From Enterococcus gilvus ATCC BAA-350 (GTDB lineage Bacteria > Bacillota > Bacilli > Lactobacillales > Enterococcaceae): DNA of 64,000 bases. A model generated the notes under the pieces. It made no database searches, had not been told where the DNA came from, and saw only the letters and a program-made list of their open reading frames with translations. A program made the translations under genes and the position numbers. Below are positions 1 to 8,386 of this stretch, piece by piece; position 1 is the first letter of the stretch; each line of letters begins with the position of its first letter. The stretch is from the NCBI RefSeq assembly GCF_000407545.1, contig NZ_ASWH01000001.1:1317501-1381500 (forward strand). Reading direction: 5' to 3'.

Positions 1-241
1 CATCGGTGTCACCTATTCAAATTTGGTTTATGACGGTGGCGATCAACTTGATCTTTTTGAAGATCCGTTCGAGCAAGAGAAGAGAATTAAGATTGATCAA
101 GTGACAGATAAAATTCGAGAAAAGTATGGTTTTGTCAGTATTGTACGAGCCAGCTCAACATTGGAAAACGGACGCAGTATTAAGAGAGCAGGGCTTGTCG
201 GTGGTCACAATGGCGGCGCCGGTGGACTAGATGGACTTTAA
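1..241 (+). CDS. Y-family DNA polymerase (UmuC/UvrX/ImpB type), C-terminal fragment
   Basis: Only the last 79 codons are in the window; the reading frame is open from base 2 and the 5' part lies to the left. The visible tail (IGVTYSNLVYDGG, then LDLFEDPFEQEK, then DKIREKYGFVSIVRASS and a Gly-rich HNGGAGGLDGL end) matches the C-terminal little-finger region and tail of UvrX/UmuC-like translesion polymerases common in Firmicutes plasmids, prophages and chromosomal SOS cassettes. The catalytic palm is not visible. It is followed at 22 bp by a YolD-like gene, the usual partner of this polymerase class, so an SOS/translesion role is inferred from family and context. No LexA box can be seen because the promoter is outside the window. 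Confidence 0.85.
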   Translation, partial: IGVTYSNLVYDGGDQLDLFEDPFEQEKRIKIDQVTDKIREKYGFVSIVRASSTLENGRSIKRAGLVGGHNGGAGGLDGL

Positions 242-262
242 AATTGAGGGGGATGATTTATA

Positions 263-667
263 ATGGGCGAAACATTCATGGCGTATCATCCTGATCCATA
301 TGTTCGTGATTATGATGATCGTGGTATGGCAAAGTGGATGGGCTTTTATTTAAGTGAGCACACATCTGAAATGAAAAAGGATAACACAATTAGAAATAAA
401 ATTTGGTTTCGAAAGGAACAGATGAATGATCTTGAGATTGGTGAGACATTGGACACTGCATTTAAAAATCGTTGCACAGTAATTATTCAAACGGCTGAAT
501 TAGATAGTGAAGGATTGGCATTTGAAGATATTATTGGAGTCGTTGAAGGATTTAATGATAATACCCTTTATATTTCAGACGTTGATCTTGGTGTGCAACT
601 GGTATCCATTGATGCAATAAATAATATTCGGATTGCTACACAGGAGAAATGGAGTTGGATCTCCTGA
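263..667 (+). CDS. YolD-like family protein
   Basis: The 134-residue product carries the YolD signature near residues 18-35 (YDDRGMAKWMGFYLSEHT), followed by a charged KKDN segment and a second half with the beta-rich pattern typical of YolD-like proteins. It has no enzyme motif. YolD-like proteins are nearly always encoded beside Y-family polymerases and are thought to act as small accessory partners, in the way UmuD or a clamp-binding subunit would; the exact biochemistry is unknown. An AGGGGG ribosome binding site lies 10 bp before the ATG. The stop codon shares its final A with the ATG of the next gene (TGATG at 665-669), which suggests translational coupling. Confidence 0.85.
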   Translation: MGETFMAYHPDPYVRDYDDRGMAKWMGFYLSEHTSEMKKDNTIRNKIWFRKEQMNDLEIGETLDTAFKNRCTVIIQTAELDSEGLAFEDIIGVVEGFNDNTLYISDVDLGVQLVSIDAINNIRIATQEKWSWIS

Positions 668-966
668 TGCTTAACACAGATGGCTTAGAGTTTGATTACC
701 ACACGGAAAATTCTGAGAAATTTACTAAGGATTTTATGAATTATGTCATCACGGACGTTCCGCTTTTTGCTTTACAGGATGAGCTCTTGTACTTGATGCA
801 TAAACGACAAATGACTAGCTTCCGAATCATTGGTTATAAATGCGTTGACGGTCAAGATCATACTTTTTATTTTGATGTCCGAACGATTAGTGAAAATTCT
901 CGCATCAAAGTATACAGTTACAAAGGAATTGATTTGGAACGCCGTGGTTTATTAGGAAAGGGATGA
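667..966 (+). CDS. small conserved-looking protein of the SOS cassette, unknown function
   Basis: This 99-residue protein (starting MLNTDGLEFDYHTENSEKF) is not recognised. I chose the ATG at 667 because it overlaps the stop of the YolD-like gene (TGATG) and has GGAG 11 bp upstream; an in-frame ATG at 649 sits too close to its AGGAG. The sequence has no membrane segment or signal peptide and looks like a soluble alpha/beta protein with a central FRIIGYKCVDGQDHTFYF strand pair. It lies between a YolD-like gene and a SRAP gene and overlaps the SRAP upstream region, so a DNA-damage role is inferred from position only. Confidence 0.6.
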   Translation: MLNTDGLEFDYHTENSEKFTKDFMNYVITDVPLFALQDELLYLMHKRQMTSFRIIGYKCVDGQDHTFYFDVRTISENSRIKVYSYKGIDLERRGLLGKG

Positions 967-971
967 TTGAA

Positions 972-1556
972 ATGTGTGGACGATATTTGTTTGATCCTAT
1001 GACAGGCGAACTCGACGAATACTGGAAAATTATCAGGAATGTAGCAGAGAAACAGAAGCAGTATGGAGATAAAGAAATTGCAACTGGTGATGTATTTCCT
1101 TCAAATAATGTGGTGACTCTGGGTGCTAATCAAAAACGCAGAATCGTCCCAGGTATTACAAAATGGGGATTTGAAGGTTTTAAAAAGGGGCAGCTCTTGA
1201 TTAATGCACGCGCTGAAACGGTTGAAGAAAAGAAAACTTTCCGTAATTCTTTTCAAAATCATCGGTGTATTTTTCCAATGACCGGTTTTTATGAGTGGAA
1301 TACTAATAAGGAAAAATTTCTTTTCATTGGAGAAAGTGAAACATTATATGTTGCCGGTTTTTATCGTTTACATGAAGGGATTGCTGAATCGATTATTATG
1401 ACAACAGAACCAGATGATGTCGTTTCTAAGATCCACGATAGAATGCCGTTGATCATCGATAAGAAAGATATGGAGAAATGGATTCTAGATTTAGATTTTG
1501 CGAAAGAATATCTTGAGAATAATAAATCAATCGTAGAAAGTAAAAAGGTTTCGTGA
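972..1556 (+). CDS. SOS response-associated peptidase (SRAP / YedK / HMCES family)
   Basis: SRAP proteins crosslink covalently to abasic sites in single-stranded DNA through Cys2, shielding the lesion. The start must be the ATG at 972 because that places Cys directly after Met (MCGRYLF); the upstream in-frame ATG at 963 would bury the catalytic Cys. Other family hallmarks are present: NARAET near residue 77, the FYEW box near residue 105, and IHDRMPLII near residue 155, whose His is the conserved active-site residue. Length (194 aa) is normal for the compact bacterial form. It closes the polymerase/YolD cassette, so the four genes probably form one damage-tolerance operon. Confidence 0.9.
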   Translation: MCGRYLFDPMTGELDEYWKIIRNVAEKQKQYGDKEIATGDVFPSNNVVTLGANQKRRIVPGITKWGFEGFKKGQLLINARAETVEEKKTFRNSFQNHRCIFPMTGFYEWNTNKEKFLFIGESETLYVAGFYRLHEGIAESIIMTTEPDDVVSKIHDRMPLIIDKKDMEKWILDLDFAKEYLENNKSIVESKKVS

Positions 1557-1997
1557 TGGAATAATTTGTATATTTTACACCTGGATAAGAAAACGCAATT
1601 TCATGGATAGTAACTATTAATAGTTTCAATTCTTATGAGTTCAGCTTATGGGTTAAAAAGAAAGTTAATGAAATACACTCGAGAATGCGTATCTTATATT
1701 GAGGTGAAGGAAATGTACATTTTGGTAGCAGATGTCGTGACTCTATCACTGACTCTACATTTGATTCATTTTCCAGTTATTTGCTAGCTGTTGATTTATT
1801 TTTAAATGTAATAATAGATTGGTAAGATGACTGTTTTGAAATATATATTCTTCTTTTTCGATAAAGAAGTTGAAGAACTTTATTTATCTAAATATGACAA
1901 GTCAGTTGTGAACGGTGATATTCATCATACGTATGTCGTTTACTTAAAACATTACCACTTATTAATACTAATAAGCTAAATAAGTGTGTCTATTTGT

Positions 1998-2030
1998 TCA
2001 GGAGTCGAATTATTCGATTCCTGATTTTTT
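1998..2030 (+). terminator. rho-independent terminator in the remnant region
   Basis: A 12-bp stem TCAGGAGTCGAA / TTCGATTCCTGA with one G-U pair and a 3-nt loop is followed by six T. It would end transcripts from the SOS cassette or the small ORF at 1827-1979 before the van promoter. Confidence 0.75.
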
Positions 2031-2660
2031 AATTAGTCAACTGGACCTTTGATTTTTTTTACTTTTATCCAAAAAATAGAAGACATTCTCGACTTTTAGG
2101 AGATTCAAATATCTGCGAAAAGTCTAAAGTAGTTTTTTGTTTAGTAAAAAATGAACCTCATTCTTGTAATAACAAGAAGTGTATTAAGATTGTTATTTGT
2201 TTGATAAATAGCTTTGAACAGCACTTCAGTTTATTGAAATAGGATTGATTAAAAAGTTTTAGTGAGAAAAAACTATCAACCATGAGCAGGTTTTACTAAA
2301 AAACGTATATTTAATTCATTATATTAAATGACTTCTTTCATTAGTTAGAAAAAAGAGGAAGAATCTAATACTTTTCTAGGATGTTTCTATTTATATCCAA
2401 AGTAAAATATTTGCTGCTGATATAGTGCAATTCAGAATTGAAATTGAGCTGAAAAGGCTATATTGTGGATCGTTTGTTTGGATTGAAAACAGATTGATAA
2501 CAAAAACGAACAAGTAAATGAGCTTGCTCTTATTTGCTTTGACCATAATTCTAAGGAGAGATTGTTTCATTATTTAATAGTACAAAACCATTGATAAGAA
2601 TTATCAAGAGTTTATGCCTTTTTCAATTTATCAAAAGTCATAAAATCGTAATAATTTACG

Positions 2661-2742
2661 TAGAATTTTAGAATAGTTTCTAAAACAAAACTATAAAAAC
2701 GCTTGGTAAGCTTCTCTTAGGTTAGAAATGACCAAGAGAGGA
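2661..2742 (+). promoter_or_regulatory. van cluster promoter region and hairpin leader
   Basis: A TATAAA -10-like hexamer sits at 2692-2697, with a poor -35 and two TAGAAT direct repeats (2661-2666 and 2669-2674) just upstream. A weak core preceded by direct repeats is what a response-regulator-activated promoter looks like, so VanR binding is inferred. In the leader, CTCTTAGGT (2715-2723) can pair with ACCAAGAG (2732-2739), and this stem holds part of the GAGAGG ribosome binding site of the ligase gene. Confidence 0.4.
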
Positions 2743-2752
2743 AGATAAAAAA

Positions 2753-3823
2753 ATGAAAAAAATTGCATTGATTTTTGGTGGGACTTCCACTGAACATGAA
2801 GTTTCATTAGTATCGGCTGCCAGCGTACTTGAGACAATGGAAACAATGGACTTCGAAATTTTTAAAATAGGGATTAGTAAAACAGGTAAATGGTATTTAA
2901 CAAATAGTAATTCAGAAGACATCCAAGATGATAGATGGATGGAACAATCTTTGATTCAAGAAGTAGTGCCTTGCTTTAATGGAAAAGGCTTCTGGTTAAA
3001 AGAAGATCAAAAGTTTTTAAAGCCGGACATATCGTTTCCGATTCTTCATGGAGGAAACGGAGAAGATGGCGTTATGCAAGGAGTATTTGAAATGATGGAA
3101 ATACCTTATACCGGCTGTGGTCTCAGTGCATCATCTATTTGTATGAATAAATGGTTATTACATCAATTCGCAAAAAACATTGGGATCAACAGTACCCCAA
3201 CGATATTACTTAACTCATCAAAAGAAGAAGGTAAAGCTGAAGACTTTGTTCGACTTCATGGATTTCCGATATTCGTAAAGCCTAACGAAGGTGGCTCGTC
3301 CAAAGGCATTAGCCGAGTCACTGAAAAAGAGGACTTAAGGACAGCTATAGAAGAAGCTTTTTCTTTTGGTAATAAAGTGATTTTGCAAAAAGCGGTCGTA
3401 GGAACAGAAATTGGCTGTGGTATTTTGGGAAATGTAGACTTGATTGTCGGGGAATGTGATGAAATTTCTTTAGAAGAAGGATTTTTCGATTATGTTGAAA
3501 AATATCAATTACTGACTGCGAAAATCAACGTGCCAGCTTCAATCCCAGAAACCATCAGTGAAGATATTAAATTGCAGGCTCAGATTCTTTATCGTTTTCT
3601 TGGCTGTAAAGGCTTAGCAAGAATTGATTTCTTCTTAACTGAGAATGGAGAAATTCTATTAAATGAAGTAAACACACTTCCGGGATTCACAGCGCATTCG
3701 CGCTTTCCAGGAATGCTTGGTGCTGTAGGTTTAACTTATGGCGATATTATACAAAAATTATTTGAACTTGCGGAGGAAAATTATGAAGAAAGACGCCTTA
3801 TTACAACTAGTGAATCAAAATAA
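2753..3823 (+). CDS. D-alanine--D-serine ligase, VanC type
   Basis: This ATP-grasp ligase joins D-Ala to D-Ser, giving peptidoglycan precursors ending in D-Ala-D-Ser that bind vancomycin weakly. The 356-residue product has the D-Ala-D-X ligase architecture: an N-terminal domain starting KKIALIFGGTSTEHEVSL, PILHGGNGEDG near residue 100, FPIFVKPNEGGSSKGI near 175, and a C-terminal LARIDFF...LLNEVNTLPGFT metal/ATP-binding end. The omega-loop motif EKYQ at residues 249-252 is the D-Ser-specific signature of the VanC/E/G/L/N group; D-Ala-D-Lac ligases differ here. Length fits VanC-2/VanE (about 350 aa). Resemblance is strongest to VanC/VanN-like ligases, but I do not assign an allele. The ATG has GAGAGGAAG upstream, and the 3' end overlaps vanXY by 41 bp. 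Confidence 0.93.
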   Translation: MKKIALIFGGTSTEHEVSLVSAASVLETMETMDFEIFKIGISKTGKWYLTNSNSEDIQDDRWMEQSLIQEVVPCFNGKGFWLKEDQKFLKPDISFPILHGGNGEDGVMQGVFEMMEIPYTGCGLSASSICMNKWLLHQFAKNIGINSTPTILLNSSKEEGKAEDFVRLHGFPIFVKPNEGGSSKGISRVTEKEDLRTAIEEAFSFGNKVILQKAVVGTEIGCGILGNVDLIVGECDEISLEEGFFDYVEKYQLLTAKINVPASIPETISEDIKLQAQILYRFLGCKGLARIDFFLTENGEILLNEVNTLPGFTAHSRFPGMLGAVGLTYGDIIQKLFELAEENYEERRLITTSESK

Positions 3824-4358
3824 TCCTGTGAAAAAAGAAAATGAACCGACAGACTTAGTACTTTGCCCGAATTCAAAAGAGGATATTTACATCCATCCAG
3901 AACTTGCGAAACAATTAGAAACATTGATCCGCGATTTACGCTTGGAAAATAAAATTGTCATCGTAGATGGGTATCGAACTCAAAATGATCAGGAAGAATT
4001 GTGGGAGTATTCAGTAGAAAAACACGGATTAGATTACACTAAAGAATATGTAGCTGTTCCAGGATGTAGTGAGCATCAGACTGGATTAGCAGTAGATATC
4101 GGCTTAAAAGGAAAAATCCATGATTTGATTGCGCCTGGTTTCCGTAAGGGAAAAGTTGTTGAGTGTTTCCTAAAGCATATGAAGGATTATGGATTTATCT
4201 TGCGCTACCCAGAAGGAAAAAAGGAAGTGACTGGAATTGGCTATGAACCTTGGCATTTTAGATACGTCGGGGCTCCTCATAGCCGAATCATTCATGATCA
4301 AGGCTGGACGTTAGAAGAATACATTCGATTTATTGAACAAACAGGAAGGGCTATCTAA
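3783..4358 (+). CDS. vanXY: D,D-dipeptidase/D,D-carboxypeptidase VanXY
   Basis: VanXY cleaves D-Ala-D-Ala and trims terminal D-Ala from pentapeptide, removing vancomycin-susceptible precursors. The 191-residue length equals that of VanXYC. The zinc-site motif SxHxxGxAxD is complete (His98 and Asp105 in SEHQTGLAVD), and the second motif ExxxH with general base Glu155 and zinc ligand His158 lies in GYEPWHFRYVG. There is no signal peptide or membrane anchor, so it acts in the cytoplasm, unlike VanY. I chose the ATG at 3783, preceded by CGGAGGAAAA, over an upstream in-frame ATG at 3738 inside the ligase gene. It overlaps the ligase by 41 bp and shares ATGA-like contact (TAATG) with vanT. Confidence 0.95.
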   Translation: MKKDALLQLVNQNNPVKKENEPTDLVLCPNSKEDIYIHPELAKQLETLIRDLRLENKIVIVDGYRTQNDQEELWEYSVEKHGLDYTKEYVAVPGCSEHQTGLAVDIGLKGKIHDLIAPGFRKGKVVECFLKHMKDYGFILRYPEGKKEVTGIGYEPWHFRYVGAPHSRIIHDQGWTLEEYIRFIEQTGRAI

Positions 4359-6481
4359 TGAAAAAAACAAATAATGGCGTCACTAATTTTAGGATGATAG
4401 CGGCATTCATGGTAGTGGCGATCCATAGTTTTCCGTTTAAGTCAATTGCACCACAATTAGATACACTGATAACCCTAACTTTGTTTCGTGTCGCAGTTCC
4501 ATTCTTTTTCATGGTCACTGGTTTCTATGTTTTAGGCCCCTTTGAAAAAAAACAGGAGTATTCAGAGAGACAGCGAATCCTTCAATTTCTAAAAAAAATA
4601 AGTAAGCTGTATTTGTTAGTGAATCTACTGTATCTCCCTCTGGCTATATATAGCGGATTTGCGACCTTTTCTATGCCGCTATCAAAATGGTTACAATTGT
4701 TTCTATTCGAAGGATTCTTGTACCATCTATGGTATTTTCCAGCTCTTATTTTAGGTGTAATACTTACTACATACTTGATTGTACGCTTCAGTCAAAAGAA
4801 GGTTCTATTAGTGACAGGACTGTTGTATCTGATTGGCCTTGGTGGAGATAGTTGGTCAGGCATTTTTAAGAGTATCCCTTTAATAAGTGAATTCTATTCC
4901 TTAATACTAAATATATTAGGAGGTACCCGCAATGGGGTTTTCTTTGCGCCACTTTTCTTAGCTCTTGGGGCTTTCTTGTACCAGAAGCAAGTGACAAAAA
5001 GATGTAAAAAAACTGTCAATCCATTTTTATTATTCGTAAGTGTAGCTGCACTGCTTTTAGAAGGCTATCTGTTACATCGTTTTTCTACACCGCATCATGA
5101 CAGTATGTATCTATTTCTGCCCTTAGTGATGTTGAGCCTATTTCAGATGGTATTACAATGGAATCCGCATAAATATGTAGAAAATGGTGCGCCTTTATCC
5201 TTGGGTATTTATGTTATGCATCCTTACATAATAGCAGTTCTGCATGTAGGTGCTTCGATCCTTCCTTTCATAAATAATAGTGTAGTATTCTTCATTTCAG
5301 TCTCTGTCAGCACTACTGTACTGGTACTAATTCTTTTAGAACTAAAGAATAAAGTGAAAAAAAAATGTTCAGTGAAAAAACAAGTGTCATATCGGGCTAG
5401 TAAATCTCTTTCTAGCGAGTCCTTAGTTCATAATCTAAAAGAAATTAGAGGCGTCATTCCTGCAGATTCTAAAGTTATGGCTGTTGTGAAAGCAAATGCT
5501 TATGGAACAGATGAGGCGGGGTTCGCAAAGATTCTGGAGAAAAATGGTGTAGACTTTTTCTGTGTCGCTACCATAGATGAAGGAATCCAATTGCGTAAAG
5601 CTGGGATCAAAGGAAAAATTTTGATCCTAGGATACACATCACCGAAAAGAATTCTCGAAATCAGTGAATATTCTCTGATTCAGTCAATCATTAGTGAAGA
5701 ACACGCGATAGCTCTAAATCGTGAAAAGGTCACAATCAATTGTCATATCAAGGTAGACACAGGGATGCATCGATTAGGTGTTGAACCAAAAATGAATCGG
5801 ATTAAACAAATCTATCAATTACCATATTTAACAGTTCAGGGACTATTTTCTCATCTAGGATCGTCAGATGAGTTGACCTCAGAAGCAGTCGAACGGACTG
5901 AGAAGCAGCTTTTCGTTTATGATTGGCTTGTAGAAGAATTAAAGGAACAAGGTGTCCAAATTGGCTTAACTCACATACAAAGCAGTTATGGTATTCTGAA
6001 TTATCCAACGCTTCATTATGATTATGTGCGTGCAGGAGTAATCCTTTATGGTTTTTTGAGTAATCCCAATGATGAAACGAAGGTAAAACTGGATTTGAAA
6101 CCGACAATTGCTATCAAGGCACAATTGGTTTCTAAAAAGATTGTACTAGACAATGAATATATCGGATATGGACTTAATACGAAGTTTTCAACACCACGAA
6201 AGGTCGGTGTCGTCAGTGTAGGTTACTGTGATGGAATCCCAAGAGAATTGTCGGATGTATCATTCAATCTGTTTTTAGGCAATCAAAAAGTACCTCAGAT
6301 TGGTCGGATTTGTATGGATATGTTGTTGGTAGATTTAACAGAACTCGGTGCTGTACCGATTGAAACGGAATTGACAGTCCTAGCTGATTTTGAAACTGCG
6401 GCTACACAAACACAGACCATTACTAATGAAGTATTAAGCCGCTTAGGGAACCGTTTGTCGGTACAATCTGCTGGTGAGTAA
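4358..6481 (+). CDS. vanT: membrane-bound serine racemase VanT
   Basis: VanT supplies D-Ser for the ligase. The 707-residue protein is a fusion. Residues about 1-340 form a polytopic acyltransferase-3-like membrane domain (RMIAAFMVVAIHS opening, roughly ten hydrophobic segments), thought to bring in L-Ser. Residues about 345-707 form a fold-type III PLP racemase like alanine racemase. The PLP lysine is Lys378 (VKANAYG) and the catalytic tyrosine is Tyr623 (VGYCDGIPR); GRICMDM and the HIKVDTGMHRLG motif are also intact. Membrane and racemase parts are in one frame, as in VanC-type clusters, not split as in VanL. The ATG overlaps the vanXY stop by one base. Confidence 0.95.
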   Translation: MKKTNNGVTNFRMIAAFMVVAIHSFPFKSIAPQLDTLITLTLFRVAVPFFFMVTGFYVLGPFEKKQEYSERQRILQFLKKISKLYLLVNLLYLPLAIYSGFATFSMPLSKWLQLFLFEGFLYHLWYFPALILGVILTTYLIVRFSQKKVLLVTGLLYLIGLGGDSWSGIFKSIPLISEFYSLILNILGGTRNGVFFAPLFLALGAFLYQKQVTKRCKKTVNPFLLFVSVAALLLEGYLLHRFSTPHHDSMYLFLPLVMLSLFQMVLQWNPHKYVENGAPLSLGIYVMHPYIIAVLHVGASILPFINNSVVFFISVSVSTTVLVLILLELKNKVKKKCSVKKQVSYRASKSLSSESLVHNLKEIRGVIPADSKVMAVVKANAYGTDEAGFAKILEKNGVDFFCVATIDEGIQLRKAGIKGKILILGYTSPKRILEISEYSLIQSIISEEHAIALNREKVTINCHIKVDTGMHRLGVEPKMNRIKQIYQLPYLTVQGLFSHLGSSDELTSEAVERTEKQLFVYDWLVEELKEQGVQIGLTHIQSSYGILNYPTLHYDYVRAGVILYGFLSNPNDETKVKLDLKPTIAIKAQLVSKKIVLDNEYIGYGLNTKFSTPRKVGVVSVGYCDGIPRELSDVSFNLFLGNQKVPQIGRICMDMLLVDLTELGAVPIETELTVLADFETAATQTQTITNEVLSRLGNRLSVQSAGE

Positions 6482-6557
6482 AGAAATTGGGGATCATTAG
6501 GGGATATGATACACTTATGTAGAAGAAAAAAGCGATACAATATTTGGGGTGTAAACA

Positions 6558-7262
6558 TTGAAAGACACAATTGTTGTGGTTGATGACGAGAGAGAAATTG
6601 CGAATCTGATTTCAACTTTTTTAGAAAATGAAGGATTTGATGTACACACGTTTTATGATGGATCTCAAGCTTTAGCTTTTATAATGAAAACGCCGGTTTC
6701 TTTAGCGGTACTGGATGTGATGCTGCCGGATATTGACGGATTTCAACTGCTTCAGAAAATCCGTCAAGACTATTTTTTTCCAGTGTTGATGCTCACAGCA
6801 AAGAGCGAAGATATGGATAAAATTATGGGACTTACTCTGGGTGCGGATGATTATATCACCAAACCTTTTAATCCCTTAGAGGTTGTGGCGCGAGTGAAAA
6901 CACAAATACGTCGCCAACAACGCTATAGTCAAAATAATTCAAGCAGCGACGTGGAAGAAGAATATACAAAAGATGGATTGACTCTTCAAAAGGGGAGTCA
7001 TAAAGTCTACCTTTTGGATCACGAGATTTTTTTGACGCCAATTGAATTTAGAATTCTACTTTACTTGTTTGAGCGTCAAGGAAACGTGGTTTCATCTGAA
7101 AAATTATTCGAAGCGGTTTGGCAGGAAGAATATTTAGATAATAACAATACAGTCGTCGCGCATATCGCTCGTTTAAGAGAAAAATTAGGTGAAAAGCCAA
7201 GAAAGTACAAATATATCAAAACAGTATGGGGAGTAGGATATATCATTGAAAAACAATTATAA
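6558..7262 (+). CDS. vanR: response regulator VanR (OmpR family)
   Basis: The 234-residue protein has a receiver domain (DD at 9-10, phosphoacceptor Asp53 in VLDVMLPD, Lys in ITKPFNP) and a C-terminal winged-helix DNA-binding domain ending WGVGYIIE. It starts with TTG at 6558, preceded by TTGGGGTG. In VanC-type clusters VanR sits downstream of vanT and activates the resistance genes after phosphorylation by VanS. A 76-bp gap with a TACAAT hexamer at 6535-6540 separates it from vanT; a separate promoter is possible but its -35 is poor. Position next to vanT identifies it as VanR and not a generic regulator. Confidence 0.92.
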   Translation: MKDTIVVVDDEREIANLISTFLENEGFDVHTFYDGSQALAFIMKTPVSLAVLDVMLPDIDGFQLLQKIRQDYFFPVLMLTAKSEDMDKIMGLTLGADDYITKPFNPLEVVARVKTQIRRQQRYSQNNSSSDVEEEYTKDGLTLQKGSHKVYLLDHEIFLTPIEFRILLYLFERQGNVVSSEKLFEAVWQEEYLDNNNTVVAHIARLREKLGEKPRKYKYIKTVWGVGYIIEKQL

Positions 7263-8328
7263 AAACCCATTGGTGCGTAAAATCTTATTTCAGTACTGTG
7301 CGACAGTTTTTGGCTCGTTGGTCGTATTGATTTTGATCCCACTGATCATTAAACAAGTTTCTTTGTTACGTGTTTGGGAAGAATCAGAACTGCTGTATCA
7401 AGTATTGTCTTTTTTTAATAAAAATCTTTACATTATCCTTTTAATCGGAGTTGTTTTTATTTGGATTCTCACGACTTTTTTATTCATCATTAGAGTTATT
7501 AGCTATCTAAACGAGACTACTCAAGCAACTAGCCAGCTTTTAGAAGAACCCAATCGTCGTATTCAACTTTCGCAAGATTTATTTTCAGTACAGGAGGAAA
7601 TGAATCAGCTAAGAGAAAAAAATAATCTCGCACTTCAGGCGGCAAAGGAAGCGGAGCAACGAAAAAATGATTTAGTCGTCTATTTAGCCCATGACTTGCG
7701 CACCCCTTTAACGAGTGTCATCGGTTACTTGACGCTTCTACAGGAGGAAAAACAATTGTCGACTGAACTGCGAGCCAGATACACGGGAATCGCATTGGAA
7801 AAAGCCGAACGGTTAGAGCTGTTGATAGAAGAATTTTTCGAAATCACACGATTTAATTTGACGACACTAACGCTTAGAACTGAAGAAGTAGATTTAAGTT
7901 TCATGTTGGAGCAAATTACTTACGAGTTTTTACCGATTCTTGATGAGAAGCAGTTGAAGTGGCAGCTAGAGATTGAGAAAAGTGTAATTGGTAGAGTAGA
8001 CGCGGAAAAAATGGAACGCGTTTTTGACAATTTAATTCGAAATGCGATCAATTATAGCTTTGAAGGTTCGACTATTCAACTTATCTTAAGAAAAGGAACT
8101 TCGATTGAGTTGAAGGTTTCAAATGAAGGTTATACTATCCCGAAAGAAAAAATCAATCAAATTTTTGAACCCTTTTATCGAATGGATAATGCAAGATCGA
8201 GCAGTACTGGTGGCACGGGATTAGGACTACCAATCGCAAAAGAAATTGTTCAGGCAATGAATGGCACGATTCGAGCTGACAGTGAAGAAAACAGGATAAC
8301 ATTCATTGTAGAATTGCCAATTAATTGA
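7246..8328 (+). CDS. vanS: sensor histidine kinase VanS
   Basis: The 360-residue kinase has two N-terminal membrane segments (about residues 19-36 and 62-85) separated by only about 25 residues, so the extracellular sensor part is small. A HAMP-like/coiled-coil linker follows, then the H box with His149 (YLAHDLRTPL), the N box (NLIRNAINYS) and the G box (GGTGLGLPIAKEI). It is full length and has no frameshift, unlike some vanE-associated vanS genes, so glycopeptide-inducible control is possible. It begins with TTG inside the 3' end of vanR (17-bp overlap, GGAGTAGGA upstream), and a terminator lies 22 bp after the stop. Confidence 0.92.
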   Translation: MKNNYKNPLVRKILFQYCATVFGSLVVLILIPLIIKQVSLLRVWEESELLYQVLSFFNKNLYIILLIGVVFIWILTTFLFIIRVISYLNETTQATSQLLEEPNRRIQLSQDLFSVQEEMNQLREKNNLALQAAKEAEQRKNDLVVYLAHDLRTPLTSVIGYLTLLQEEKQLSTELRARYTGIALEKAERLELLIEEFFEITRFNLTTLTLRTEEVDLSFMLEQITYEFLPILDEKQLKWQLEIEKSVIGRVDAEKMERVFDNLIRNAINYSFEGSTIQLILRKGTSIELKVSNEGYTIPKEKINQIFEPFYRMDNARSSSTGGTGLGLPIAKEIVQAMNGTIRADSEENRITFIVELPIN

Positions 8329-8350
8329 TAATATTTTTAAAAAGTTATTT

Positions 8351-8386
8351 AGGATTAATCATTAAAAGATGGTTAATCCTTTTTTA
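8351..8386 (+). terminator. terminator of the van cluster
   Basis: AGGATTAATCAT (8351-8362) pairs with ATGGTTAATCCT (8369-8380) with one G-U pair and a 6-nt loop, followed by six T. It directly follows vanS and closes the resistance operon. Confidence 0.85.

Larger units (their letters stand above)
1557..2752 (+). other. 1.2-kb AT-rich gap with gene remnants upstream of the van cluster
   Basis: No intact gene is supported here. Two short open frames look like debris or micro-genes. One is at 1713-1787 (24 codons, MYILVADVV start, good GAGGTGAAGG ribosome binding site). The other is at 1827-1979 (50 codons, MTVLKYIFFFFDKEVEEL start, no clear ribosome binding site). A rho-independent terminator closes the second at 1998-2030. 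The rest (2031-2640) is AT-rich with a weak GACTTTT/AAAAGTC inverted repeat near 2090-2140 and no convincing gene on either strand. The van promoter and leader lie at 2650-2752. Confidence 0.5.

Noticed and set aside
4358..6481. Split of vanT into separate membrane and racemase genes
   Set aside because: The frame is continuous from ATG at 4358 to the stop at 6481 with no internal start preceded by a ribosome binding site.
6482..6557. Separate vanR promoter
   Set aside because: TACAAT at 6535-6540 is present, but no -35 at a suitable distance; not strong enough to list as a feature.
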